DNA of 64,000 nt from Nitrospirota bacterium (GTDB lineage: Bacteria; Nitrospirota; Thermodesulfovibrionia; Thermodesulfovibrionales; Dissulfurispiraceae): positions 124,001 to 188,000 of the forward strand of contig SCQE01000021.1 of assembly GCA_004321915.1 (NCBI GenBank), in the 5' to 3' direction. A program made the translations under genes and the position numbers. The notes beneath the pieces are model-generated. The model had not been told where the DNA came from. It did no database searches and saw nothing but the letters and a program-made list of their open reading frames with translations. Positions 57,541 to 64,000 of the stretch are shown piece by piece. How positions within the stretch are numbered: the first letter of the stretch is position 1; the number at the start of each line of letters is the position of its first letter.

Positions 57541-58331
57541 AATATTATAAGTCAGCAGTCGGCAGTCAGCAGTCGGGAGGAGAAAAAGAAGTATTTCCTG
57601 TTTTTTTATTCACGATTTGCGGGGCGTTTTTTTTAGCATCCGACGCACATGCTATGCACATATCCGAGGGCATATTGCCCTTGAACTGGGCATTGTTATG
57701 GTCGCTTGTTGCAATCCCGTTTGTAGCGTGGGGGCTATACGAGCTGAAAAAGCTTTCGGCTGATGACCCTTCTTTCAAGCCGCTTGTAGGGCTCATGACC
57801 GCAGTTGTTTTCATCATCTCGTGTATGCCTATTCCGGTGCCTACTGCAGGCACATGTTCGCATCCCTGCGGGACCGGGATAGCAGGAATACTTGTCGGTC
57901 CTGCGATAAGCATTCTTATAACAGCGGTAGCGCTATTTATACAGGCTCTATTCCTTGCCCACGGAGGTCTGAGCACTTGGGGAGCGGATATCGTATCGAT
58001 GGGCGTTATGGGATCGTTTGCGGGTTTTTTTACTTTTAAGACATTGCGTGTATTCAGGGTCAATATGGCAGTATCCGCATTTATGGCCGGGCTCCTCGCA
58101 GACTGGGCGACCTATCTTACCACATCTGTCGAGCTTGCATCAGGCATAAAAGGAGACTCGGCCTTTATGCCCCTTTTCTGGAAAATAGCAATCGCTTTTG
58201 TGCCGACACAGCTTCCGCTCGGAATCCTCGAAGGCGCTATGACAGCAGGCATGGTTACGTTGCTTTATAAAAAGCGGCCCGATCTGCTTGTCAAAATGCG
58301 TGTGTTAAAACCGGAAGAGGTGGCGATATGA
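57537..58331 (+). CDS. cbiM: Cobalt ECF transporter substrate-binding component CbiM
   Basis: 264 residues, seven or so membrane helices. The mature N-terminus AHA-MHISEGIL, whose Met-His participates in Co2+ binding, follows a signal-like helix (FPVFLFTICGAFFLASDAHA). Ahead of it is an extra 20-residue segment (YKSAVGSQQSGGEKE) encoded by a CAGTCAGCAGTC repeat at 57551-57574. CPHPCG-like TCSHPCGTGIAG and the family pattern HGGLSTWGADIVSMGVMG are present. Together with CbiN, CbiQ and CbiO it imports cobalt for B12. Confidence 0.94.
   Translation: MKYYKSAVGSQQSGGEKEVFPVFLFTICGAFFLASDAHAMHISEGILPLNWALLWSLVAIPFVAWGLYELKKLSADDPSFKPLVGLMTAVVFIISCMPIPVPTAGTCSHPCGTGIAGILVGPAISILITAVALFIQALFLAHGGLSTWGADIVSMGVMGSFAGFFTFKTLRVFRVNMAVSAFMAGLLADWATYLTTSVELASGIKGDSAFMPLFWKIAIAFVPTQLPLGILEGAMTAGMVTLLYKKRPDLLVKMRVLKPEEVAI
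57551..57574. repeat. In-frame CAGTCAGCAGTC repeat at the start of cbiM
   Basis: GTCAGCAGTCGGCAGTCAGCAGTC is translated as SAVGSQQS immediately after the start codon, before the signal helix. Confidence 0.8.
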
Positions 58332-58702
58332 AAAGCAGTCAGCAGTCGGCAGTCAGCAGTCAGCAGTCAGAGGGCGGAAGTAAGAAGTTTGAAATCTTTA
58401 TATTTCTTTTTGTACTCTCATTTCTCACTTCTCACTTCTCACTTGTCCTTGCTTCCGACAAATGGCCGGGCGTAGATGAATCGGTCATAGAAAAGATCGC
58501 AAAAGAGCACGGCAGGGAAGCGCGCGAACCGTTTATAAACACGGACCAAGGCGATCTGTTGCTCTTTGTTTTTTTGGTTGCCGGCGCGGTCGGCGGGTTC
58601 GCGGCAGGATACTGCTGGAGAATGCTTACGGAGAGGAATACGAAAACCATAACGGATAAAGGGACGGAAGACCATAAACATGGCGATGCATCTGCTTTCT
58701 GA
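58328..58702 (+). CDS. cbiN: Cobalt transporter accessory subunit CbiN-like
   Basis: 124 residues: two membrane helices (IFIFLFVLSFLTSHFSLVL and LLLFVFLVAGAVGGFAAGY) around a short periplasmic loop (KWPGVDESVIEKI...FINTDQGD), the layout of CbiN. Position between cbiM and cbiQ supports the name. Two repeats are built in: SSQQSAVSSQQS after the start codon (58334-58369) and TSHFSLVL (58420-58446), which makes part of the first membrane helix. The C-terminal tail with HKHGDASAF might bind metal. Confidence 0.82.
   Translation: MKSSQQSAVSSQQSEGGSKKFEIFIFLFVLSFLTSHFSLVLASDKWPGVDESVIEKIAKEHGREAREPFINTDQGDLLLFVFLVAGAVGGFAAGYCWRMLTERNTKTITDKGTEDHKHGDASAF
58334..58446. repeat. Two in-frame dispersed repeats in cbiN
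   Basis: AGCAGTCAGCAGTCGGCAGTC-type repeat at 58334-58369 and TCTCACTTCTCACTTCTCACTT-type repeat at 58420-58446. Between them GAAGTAAGAAGTTTG (58377-58391) is an inverted relative of the second, so the mRNA could form a hairpin around the signal segment. Confidence 0.75.
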
Positions 58703-59453
58703 ACATTTCAGGAACGACCACAGCTTTTTCAGGATAGACGCGAGGGTGAAGCTTGTCTTCGCCCTTGCGCTGCTTGCAATGGTCCTCAGCTATAAGGGTT
58801 TCTTTTTCCCGCTCTTGGTTTTGTTCTGCTCCATCGCCTGCTGCGTGTATATCAAAGTGCCGGCGCGGGCATTTTTTTTGAGGTTTGCCGAACCATTGTT
58901 TATCGCGGCTGTTATAGTCCTTCTGAAGCTTTTTTTCTCGGGCAATGATGTTTTGTTTTCTATTTCACTTCCCACTTCCCACTTCTCACTTATTACTCTT
59001 ACAGGCTATTCCGACGGGTTAAAAGAGGGACTTCTGATAGCCTGCAGGATTTTGGGCGCGGTATCTGTTTTAACGCTCTTAGGCCTCTCGACCCCTTTTA
59101 CAGAACTCATAGCCGGGCTTGCATGGCTGCGATTTCCGAAGGGTTTTATAGAGGTGTTGATGTTTGCATACAGATACATCTTTCTGCTTTTTGAAGATGC
59201 GATGGTCATATATAATTCCCAAAAGAACCGGCTCGGTTACGCGTCTGTAAAACAGGGCCTGAGTTCTTTCGGAACGCTCGCAGGCTCGCTTACGCTGAAG
59301 GCGTTCGAGAACAGCCAGAACACCGCTTTAGCCATGACCCAAAGGGGATATGACGGCAGCATGCCGATGCTCAAGCATAAGCCCTTTAATCCTCCCGAAG
59401 TTGTTGTGTCTTTTTTTCTTATCTGCGTGATGGGTGTATTGTGGCAGATATGA
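58680..59453 (+). CDS. cbiQ: Cobalt ECF transporter transmembrane component CbiQ
   Basis: 257 residues with five to six helices. The family features are FRIDARVKLVFALALLAMVL at the N-terminus, FAYRYIFLLFEDA, the ATPase-coupling AMTQRGYDGSMP (Ala-Arg-Gly-like) motif, and the C-terminal membrane helix. A CACTTCCCACTTCCCACTTCTCACTT repeat (58964-58999) is translated as ISLPTSHFSLITL in the loop before the third helix. It overlaps cbiN by 23 bases and cbiO by four. Confidence 0.93.
   Translation: MAMHLLSEHFRNDHSFFRIDARVKLVFALALLAMVLSYKGFFFPLLVLFCSIACCVYIKVPARAFFLRFAEPLFIAAVIVLLKLFFSGNDVLFSISLPTSHFSLITLTGYSDGLKEGLLIACRILGAVSVLTLLGLSTPFTELIAGLAWLRFPKGFIEVLMFAYRYIFLLFEDAMVIYNSQKNRLGYASVKQGLSSFGTLAGSLTLKAFENSQNTALAMTQRGYDGSMPMLKHKPFNPPEVVVSFFLICVMGVLWQI
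58964..58999. repeat. In-frame CACTTCCCACTTCTCAC repeat in cbiQ
   Basis: Three CACTTC(C/T)C words translated as SLPTSHFSLIT. Same family as 42655-42683, 58420-58446 and 63218-63300. Confidence 0.75.
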
Positions 59454-60292
59454 ACGCCAAAGAAACAAGACTTGCGGTCAGGATAGAATCCTTCAAATAT
59501 CCGGACGGGACGATCGCGCTTTCGGGAATAAGCTTCGATGTGAAAAGCGGGGACTTTGCAGGCATTCTCGGCAGCAACGGATCGGGCAAGACAACGCTTT
59601 TGAAGATAATGGACGGCCTGATAAAAAACTGCAACGGCAGTGTGCTGCTCGACGGAGCGGACATCAGGACCCTTTCTCCAAAAGAGATTTACAGAAAAGT
59701 TGGACTCGTATTTCAGAATCCGGATGATCAGCTTTTTGCGACTACGGTGTTTGAGGATGTGGCTTTCGGACCGATGAACATGGGTTTCGATGAAGCCGAA
59801 GTAACCCGCAGAGTGAACGCCGCGCTTAAAGATGTCGAGATGGAAGGCTACTCTAAGAAGGCGATACACAATCTGAGCTTCGGACAGAAAAAGAGGGTCT
59901 GCATCGCCGGTCTCCTTGCGATGGGACATGAGGTGCTTCTTCTCGACGAACCCACTGCGGGGCTGGATCCTATGGGCGAATATAAAATGATGAATTTGCT
60001 TACTGCCTTGAACAGGGAAAGAAACGTAACTATCGTAATGGCCACACACAGCGTGGACCTCGTTCCGATTTTTTTAGACCGGCTTTATATTTTGAGCAAA
60101 GGCCGGGTTGCCCGTGGAGGCTCTCCTGAAGAGGTCTTCACAGCGCCCGATGAAATGGCGAACGTAAAATTGAGGCTTCCCCAAATCGCAGAATTGATTT
60201 ACAAACTCAAGCATGAGGACAAGATACCTTTTGGGAAAGTCCCGCTTACGGTCGGTGAGGCGAGAAGGGAGATACTGAGGCTGGTTAAATAA
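59450..60292 (+). CDS. cbiO: Cobalt ECF transporter ATPase CbiO
   Basis: About 280 residues. Walker A LGSNGSGKTTLLK, Q-loop FQNPDDQLFATT, ABC signature LSFGQKKRVCIAG, Walker B VLLLDEPTAGLDP and switch ATHSVDLVP. It powers the CbiMNQO cobalt importer. Start chosen at ATG 59450 because it overlaps the cbiQ stop as ATGA; an in-frame GTG at 59441 is the alternative. Confidence 0.96.
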   Translation: MNAKETRLAVRIESFKYPDGTIALSGISFDVKSGDFAGILGSNGSGKTTLLKIMDGLIKNCNGSVLLDGADIRTLSPKEIYRKVGLVFQNPDDQLFATTVFEDVAFGPMNMGFDEAEVTRRVNAALKDVEMEGYSKKAIHNLSFGQKKRVCIAGLLAMGHEVLLLDEPTAGLDPMGEYKMMNLLTALNRERNVTIVMATHSVDLVPIFLDRLYILSKGRVARGGSPEEVFTAPDEMANVKLRLPQIAELIYKLKHEDKIPFGKVPLTVGEARREILRLVK

Positions 60293-60310
60293 GGCCGACA
60301 ACTAAATTTT

Positions 60311-60319
60311 TGATATAAT
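60311..60319 (+). promoter_or_regulatory. Extended -10 promoter before the MntA-HepT module
   Basis: TGATATAAT is an extended -10 (TG-n-TATAAT), 29 bases before the GTG of the nucleotidyltransferase gene. No good -35 is seen. The same TTTGATATAATA word precedes the second toxin-antitoxin module at 61469-61479. Confidence 0.5.
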
Positions 60320-60347
60320 AGAGTCGACAGAAGGGAGGCCGATCGCT

Positions 60348-60644
60348 GTGAAAAAATCGCTCGATGAAATCAAGAAAATCCTGAATATCCACAGGAGTGA
60401 ATTGCGGGACAAATATAAGATTACCGAAATAGGCGTATTCGGGTCCTATGTTCGCGGTGAACAGAAGAGGAAAAGCGACATAGATATTCTTGCTGAATTT
60501 GGCGAACCAATAAGCCTTCTTGATCTTGTGGGGGCGGAGCTTTATCTGAAGAAAATACTGAAAATGAAAGTGGATCTTGTTCCGAGAGAAGACTTGCGTC
60601 CTGAGCTAAAAGAAAGAATTATTCGGGAGACTGTTCCGGTATGA
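60348..60644 (+). CDS. MntA-like minimal nucleotidyltransferase (antitoxin)
   Basis: 98 residues. The nucleotidyltransferase signature GSYVRGEQKRKSDIDIL (GS-x10-DxD) is complete, with the third carboxylate likely in KVDLV. Proteins of this type add AMP residues to the HepT toxin and thereby block it (type VII toxin-antitoxin systems). GTG start with GGGAGG upstream; overlaps the HepT gene by four bases. Confidence 0.88.
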   Translation: MKKSLDEIKKILNIHRSELRDKYKITEIGVFGSYVRGEQKRKSDIDILAEFGEPISLLDLVGAELYLKKILKMKVDLVPREDLRPELKERIIRETVPV

Positions 60645-60985
60645 CACGGGACGTTACGTTATACCTTAAAGATATCCTTGATAACATGAACAAGGCGGTA
60701 CTGTTCACTGAAAATATGGTTTTTGATGGATTTGCCGAGGATGTTAAGACGTCATACGCAGTCGTTCGTTGTATTGAAATAATCGGTGAAGCTTCAAAAA
60801 ATGTCCCCTATGAGATAAGGCGTAAATATCCAGCAATACCTTGGCAGAAAATGGCTGGCATGAGAGACAAAATAAGTCACTTTTATTTTGGCATCAACCT
60901 CAAAAAGGTATGGCTTGTCGTTAAGGAAGACATTCCAAGATTGAAACCACTAATAGAACAAGTATTGAGCGATGTTAAATCTTAG
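60641..60985 (+). CDS. HepT-like ribonuclease toxin (DUF86)
   Basis: 114 residues, helical HEPN fold. The HEPN catalytic motif R-x4-H-x-Y reads RDKISHFY, with the Tyr that MntA modifies in known systems. ATGA overlap with the antitoxin gene. The pair sits between cbiO and cobA, inside the B12 operon. Confidence 0.9.
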   Translation: MTRDVTLYLKDILDNMNKAVLFTENMVFDGFAEDVKTSYAVVRCIEIIGEASKNVPYEIRRKYPAIPWQKMAGMRDKISHFYFGINLKKVWLVVKEDIPRLKPLIEQVLSDVKS

Positions 60986-60996
60986 AAACTAACATC

Positions 60997-61263
60997 ATGG
61001 TAGAAATTAACCATATGGAGAGTTTTAAGGAATTTATAGGCAATATAGAGTATGCTGATCAACCGGCAGTGCAATCACCGAATGCAACGGGTATACTGAA
61101 TACGATCTCAAATGGGAAGTTCCCCACGTTAGATGAGGCTGAGGACTTCTTGATCAAGGAAGCGCTTAATCTTGCCAAGGGCAATCAAGGAATAGCGGCT
61201 TCAATGTTGGGTATATCGAGACAGGCGTTAAATAAAAGAATAGCCCGTAATAAACATCAGTAA
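60997..61263 (+). CDS. Small Fis-type helix-turn-helix protein
   Basis: 88 residues. The last 45 (LDEAEDFLIKEALNLAKGNQGIAASMLGISRQALNKRIAR) are like the C-terminal DNA-binding domain of NtrC-type regulators. The first half has no known domain and no receiver or AAA+ part is present. It may be the surviving tail of a sigma-54 activator or an independent small DNA-binding protein. It begins 11 bp after hepT, with no clear ribosome site; ATG 61015 is a possible second start. Confidence 0.6.
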   Translation: MVEINHMESFKEFIGNIEYADQPAVQSPNATGILNTISNGKFPTLDEAEDFLIKEALNLAKGNQGIAASMLGISRQALNKRIARNKHQ

Positions 61264-61364
61264 AATCAAATTTGCGCACACAGAAGACAGCATTAGAATT
61301 AAGGCTCATTAAAAAACAAGACCCAACAGGAATCTTCTGGGGTTAAAAGAGAGGGCTGAGGCAA

Positions 61365-61472
61365 ATGCGTAAAGGCTACGTTCAAGCTTACACAGGCAAC
61401 GGCAAGGGGAAAACCAATGCCTACCAATGCATTCTTATTAAAAGAGAATCGGATTCATGCGAAGATGTTTGA
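61365..61472 (+). pseudogene. Truncated duplicate of the cobA 5' end
   Basis: The first 16 codons (MRKGYVQAYTGNGKGK) match the start of cobA at 62425 (MRKGYIQVYTGNGKGK); about 48 of 54 DNA bases agree with differences mostly at third codon positions. After the P-loop the similarity stops and the frame ends at 61472 after 35 codons. It lacks everything else. The second toxin-antitoxin module follows directly. The surrounding stretch 61264-61510 has no other gene. Confidence 0.8.
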
Positions 61473-61478
61473 TATAAT
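61470..61478 (+). promoter_or_regulatory. Extended -10 promoter before the UPF0175-PIN module
   Basis: TGATATAAT, identical to the element at 60311-60319, 33 bases before the ATG at 61511. Confidence 0.5.
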
Positions 61479-61510
61479 ACGATAATAAAATGGGTCTATC
61501 AGGGGGTAAA

Positions 61511-61792
61511 ATGAGAGCGGTAAAAGTGAATGACACTCTTTTCAAAGAAGCTGAGAAAATGTCTAAAGCTTACGGCATAAAAGTTGATGAACTTATACCG
61601 GCGGCATTAAGACAGGGACTGTTCACCTTGAATGAAAGGACGGTGCTCGAATTGTATAGGGTTAGAAAGATAACCCTTCAGAAGGCGGCCGAAATGCTTT
61701 CCATAGATATATGGGAAATGATAGAAAGAATAAAAAACGCCGATTTGCATATAGATTACTCAGCGGAAGAACTCGCAGAGGATTTGAGGTAA
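61511..61792 (+). CDS. UPF0175-family antitoxin
   Basis: About 93 residues. The N-terminal VKVNDTLFKEAEKMSKAYGIKVDELIPAALRQGLF and LELYRVRKITLQKAAEMLSIDIWEMIERI form the UPF0175 helix-turn-helix pattern; the tail (YSAEELAEDLR) is typical. It would repress the operon and neutralise the PIN-like toxin encoded next, with which it shares one base (TAATG). Start at 61511, after GGGGG four bases upstream. Confidence 0.85.
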   Translation: MRAVKVNDTLFKEAEKMSKAYGIKVDELIPAALRQGLFTLNERTVLELYRVRKITLQKAAEMLSIDIWEMIERIKNADLHIDYSAEELAEDLR

Positions 61793-62283
61793 TGCCTGAA
61801 AAGGTTGTCTGCAATACCTCTCCTTTAATCTTCCTGTCTAAGATAAACAAACTCAATTTGCTTGAAACTTACAATCTTTATGTGCCCCATCAGGTTGAAG
61901 TCGAAATATCAAAAGGACTCAAACGTCACAAAGAAGACGCTCAACAGATAATAAAATACCTTGGCGGAAAGAGTGTCAGCCGCACAAAAGTCGCACTCCT
62001 GAAAGATCTTCCCGCCTTCCTCGGCCCCGGAGAGAGGGCTGCCATAAGTCTTGCCGTTAAAGAAGGTATTGCAAAAGTTTTTATTGACGAGGCCAAGGCG
62101 CGCAGGGTTGCGAGGTTCAAGGGGCTTGAGCCTAAGGGCACGCTGGGAATATTGTGGGATGCGTATAAAAACAGGATTATCGACAGAAAAACTACGGAGC
62201 TTCTTGTCTTCGATCTTGTTCAGGAAGGCTACAGGATTAAAGAGGATATTTTTATTGAGTTCTTGAGAAAACTGAAGGGTTGA
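61792..62283 (+). CDS. PIN-like toxin (DUF3368 family)
   Basis: 163 residues. The DUF3368 start VVCNTSPLIFLSKINKLNLL is followed by GPGERAAISLAVKEG and FIDEAKARRVARFKGLEPKGTLGIL. PIN proteins are Mg-dependent RNases; the first acidic residue is Asn in this family, as usual for DUF3368. Forms a module with the UPF0175 antitoxin. From 62284 to 62424 no gene is seen. Confidence 0.87.
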   Translation: MPEKVVCNTSPLIFLSKINKLNLLETYNLYVPHQVEVEISKGLKRHKEDAQQIIKYLGGKSVSRTKVALLKDLPAFLGPGERAAISLAVKEGIAKVFIDEAKARRVARFKGLEPKGTLGILWDAYKNRIIDRKTTELLVFDLVQEGYRIKEDIFIEFLRKLKG

Positions 62284-62424
62284 ACAAAAAAAATACTTTG
62301 AGCTATTGAGGCATCTATGTCGCCAAGAGTTTTTTATGACGATTTCTTCCACCGGCAAAATATAGAACAATTACGGGCAACTATTGCAGTATGATTGAAA
62401 TTAAACAGAAGGCTGGAATATCGC

Positions 62425-62943
62425 ATGCGTAAAGGCTACATACAGGTTTACACAGGCAACGGCAAGGGCAAGACGACCGCCGCGCTCGGGCTTGCCTTGC
62501 GGGCTGCCGGCGCAGGTCATAAAGTCTTTATTGCGCAGTTTATCAAAAAACGCAGGTGCAGCGAGCATAAGGCGCTCGAAAGATTCAGCGATGTTATAAC
62601 CGTAAAACAGTACGGCAAGGGGTTTATCTTGAAAAAGAAACCCTCGGCTGCCGATATAGGCGCTGCGCAGAAGGCCGTCACGGAATTAAAGGCTATAGTG
62701 AAGTCAGGCGCTTATCATGTGGTAATACTAGATGAAGCCAATGTTGCGGTATACCACAAACTTATTTCGATAGAAGACCTTTTAGCTCTCATCGAATCCA
62801 AACACAAAAAAACCGAACTGGTAATCACAGGCAGGTACGCGGACGAAAAAATAATAGAGGCCGCAGACCTTGTCACCGAAATGAATCCGCTCAAACACTA
62901 TGTCTACAACGGGATCAAGGCAAGGGTCGGCATCGAAAAGTAG
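62425..62943 (+). CDS. cobO: Cob(I)yrinate a,c-diamide adenosyltransferase
   Basis: 172 residues. P-loop YTGNGKGKTTAALGLALRAAG, VVILDEANVAVYHKLIS and ELVITGRYADEKIIEAADLVTEM are the CobA/CobO/BtuR features. It attaches the adenosyl group to the cobalt. The start is ATG 62425, where homology begins; the open frame extends 10 codons upstream. Its first 50 bases are duplicated at 61365. Confidence 0.95.
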   Translation: MRKGYIQVYTGNGKGKTTAALGLALRAAGAGHKVFIAQFIKKRRCSEHKALERFSDVITVKQYGKGFILKKKPSAADIGAAQKAVTELKAIVKSGAYHVVILDEANVAVYHKLISIEDLLALIESKHKKTELVITGRYADEKIIEAADLVTEMNPLKHYVYNGIKARVGIEK

Positions 62944-64000
62944 GCTGCTCCGCTCCGGCTACACCACCGGCGCTTGCGCTGCTGCGGCTGCAAAGGCAGC
63001 GGCAATAATACTGCTCGAAGGACAAGAGGCAATAGGCGATAGGCAAGAAGTTGTTCATGTGGGCAGTGTTGAAATCCCCTTCCCCGACGGCAGCAGGCAT
63101 TCATTCAGGGTTCAGGGTTCAGGGTTCAGGGTTCAGGACAATGTCGCGTGGGCTTCTGTCATCAAAGACGCAGGCGACGATCCGGATGTTACCAACGGGG
63201 CGGAAATAATAGCTGAAGTGAGAAGTAAGAAGTTAGAAGTGGGAGCTGACAATTCTGAAAATAATACTTCTGTTTTCTCACTTCTGAGTTCCCACTTGAT
63301 CTCTATCAAAGGCGGCCCCGGTGTCGGGAGGATTACCAAGCCCGGACTTTCGATACCTGTCGGAGAACCTGCAATTAATCCTGTGCCGCGAGAGATGATA
63401 AGAACGGCAGTCAAGGAAGCAGTCAAGGAAGCAGTCAACAGTCGTCAGTCAACAGTCGTCAGTCAAGGGGAGACAAAGGGGGACTGTACCAGATTTATGG
63501 GCGAAGCCGTAGAATCGGGACTGTCCCCATCTATAGAAATAACCATTTCGGTGACTGACGGTGAAGAGCTTGCGAAGAGGACCCTTAACAGCAGACTCGG
63601 TATTATCGGCGGGATTTCTATACTCGGCACGACCGGTATAGTGCGTCCGCTTTCTGCAGAGGCATGGACGGCCTCGATAAAATCGGCTATGGACGTGGCC
63701 AAGGCCGTAGGCTGCGATGAGGTTGTTCTTTCGTCAGGCAGAACTTCCGAAAAAGCGCATATGAAGAAATTCGGTCTTCCCGAGGAATCCTATGTGATGA
63801 TGGGCGATTATCTTGAGTTTTCATTTAAGGAGGCTGCGACGCACGGGTTCAAAAGGATACATCTCTGCGCGCAATGGGCAAAGATGCTCAAGATCGCGAT
63901 GGGCACGCCGCAGACCCATGTGCGCCACGGGGTTATAGAACTCAGAAAATCGGTTGAGTTATTGAAAGGTCTCGGTATACAAATGCCTGACGGACGGGAG
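62900..64000 (+). CDS. cbiD: Cobalt-precorrin-5B C1-methyltransferase (cut by window edge)
   Basis: At least 367 residues are visible and the gene continues past the right edge. LLRSGYTTGACAAAAAKAAA is the CbiD N-terminal signature, followed by IKGGPGVGRITKPGLSIPVGEPAINPVPREMI and LGIIGGISILGTTGIVRPLS, HMKKFGLPEE. CbiD methylates C-1 in the anaerobic pathway. Start at ATG 62900 (overlapping cobA by 44 bases) is the only normal start codon before the signature; there is no clear ribosome site. The gene has at least four in-frame repeats: 63018-63048, 63104-63138, 63218-63300 and 63408-63527, adding FRVQGSGFRVQ, RSKKLEVG...SLLSSHL and VNSRQSTVVSQGE-like segments. Confidence 0.92.
   Translation, partial: MSTTGSRQGSASKSRLLRSGYTTGACAAAAAKAAAIILLEGQEAIGDRQEVVHVGSVEIPFPDGSRHSFRVQGSGFRVQDNVAWASVIKDAGDDPDVTNGAEIIAEVRSKKLEVGADNSENNTSVFSLLSSHLISIKGGPGVGRITKPGLSIPVGEPAINPVPREMIRTAVKEAVKEAVNSRQSTVVSQGETKGDCTRFMGEAVESGLSPSIEITISVTDGEELAKRTLNSRLGIIGGISILGTTGIVRPLSAEAWTASIKSAMDVAKAVGCDEVVLSSGRTSEKAHMKKFGLPEESYVMMGDYLEFSFKEAATHGFKRIHLCAQWAKMLKIAMGTPQTHVRHGVIELRKSVELLKGLGIQMPDGRE
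63104..63527. repeat. Cluster of in-frame dispersed repeats in cbiD
   Basis: Four families occur in one gene: GGTTCAGGGTTCAGG heptamers (63107-63138); GAAGTGAGAAGTAAGAAGTT with its inverted partner TCTCACTTCTGAGTTCCCACTT (63218-63300); CAGTCAACAGTCGTCAGTC (63408-63467); and two GGGACTGT[A/C]CC words (63479-63527). All keep the frame, with conserved CbiD blocks between them. Confidence 0.8.

Overview
This 64-kb window comes from an anaerobic, respiring, sulfur-metabolising, Gram-negative bacterium. The gene set (NrfD-anchored molybdoenzyme, multihaem cytochromes, a DsrEFH/SQR/YeeE sulfur locus, sigma-54 regulators, an anaerobic B12 pathway with a bza-type lower-ligand module, and selenocysteine use) would suit a Nitrospirota (Thermodesulfovibrio-like) or deltaproteobacterial-type genome. 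No rRNA or other phylogenetic marker is present, so this assignment is an inference.

Region 1 (1-14.96 kb, minus strand) is a respiratory molybdoenzyme operon. In transcription order it holds a tetrahaem cytochrome, a Tat-exported 4x[4Fe-4S] protein, an NrfD membrane anchor, a 975-residue molybdopterin oxidoreductase of the tetrathionate/arsenate/polysulfide reductase kind, a second 4x[4Fe-4S] subunit, a polyferredoxin, a TorD chaperone, a dihaem cytochrome, a porin, a haem-binding hybrid histidine kinase, two PKD-domain proteins and the start of a second molybdoenzyme that runs off the left edge. A sigma-54 type promoter and a dyad about 100 bp upstream of it precede the operon. Region 2 (15.1-17 kb) has a MoeA-like protein, a stand-alone receiver and a small unknown protein, also behind a sigma-54-like promoter.

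Region 3 (17.1-32.2 kb, minus strand) is an almost gap-free run of about 17 genes. It encodes DsrE, DsrF, DsrH, sulfide:quinone oxidoreductase, an RND transporter, a paralogous pair of small secreted proteins, a rhodanese, a YeeE/YedE thiosulfate transporter, two CcdA/DsbD-type membrane proteins, a TlpA-like thioredoxin, a LolA-like protein, an outer-membrane protein, a PhnD-like binding protein, a histidine kinase and an NtrC-type regulator. Two genes here, DsrE and the TlpA-like thioredoxin, are interrupted by an in-frame UGA exactly where the first Cys of a CxxC motif is expected. Each UGA is followed at the right distance by a small hairpin with the features of a bacterial SECIS. I read both as selenoproteins.

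Region 4 (32.3-37.7 kb, plus strand) has a MetE-core-like methyltransferase, a Kup potassium transporter and a second kinase/sigma-54 regulator pair, then a 180-bp MITE-like inverted-repeat element. Region 5 (37.9 kb to the right edge, plus strand) is a B12 operon under a cobalamin riboswitch with terminator. It contains bzaC-D-E-F-type genes for anaerobic 5,6-dimethylbenzimidazole, then cobU, cobT, cobS, cobC, cbiP, cbiB, cobD, cbiA, a cbiX-cbiC fusion, the cobalt transporter cbiMNQO, cobA and cbiD. Two accessory islands interrupt it: AbrB/BRO/KAP-NTPase/four-helix-bundle genes at 47.2-51.5 kb, and MntA-HepT plus UPF0175-PIN toxin-antitoxin modules at 60.3-62.3 kb, the second beside a broken copy of the cobA start.

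Short dispersed repeats recur throughout, between genes and, strikingly, in frame inside at least eight protein genes, most of them in the B12 operon. They add low-complexity peptide segments at apparent domain linkers or signal-peptide edges.
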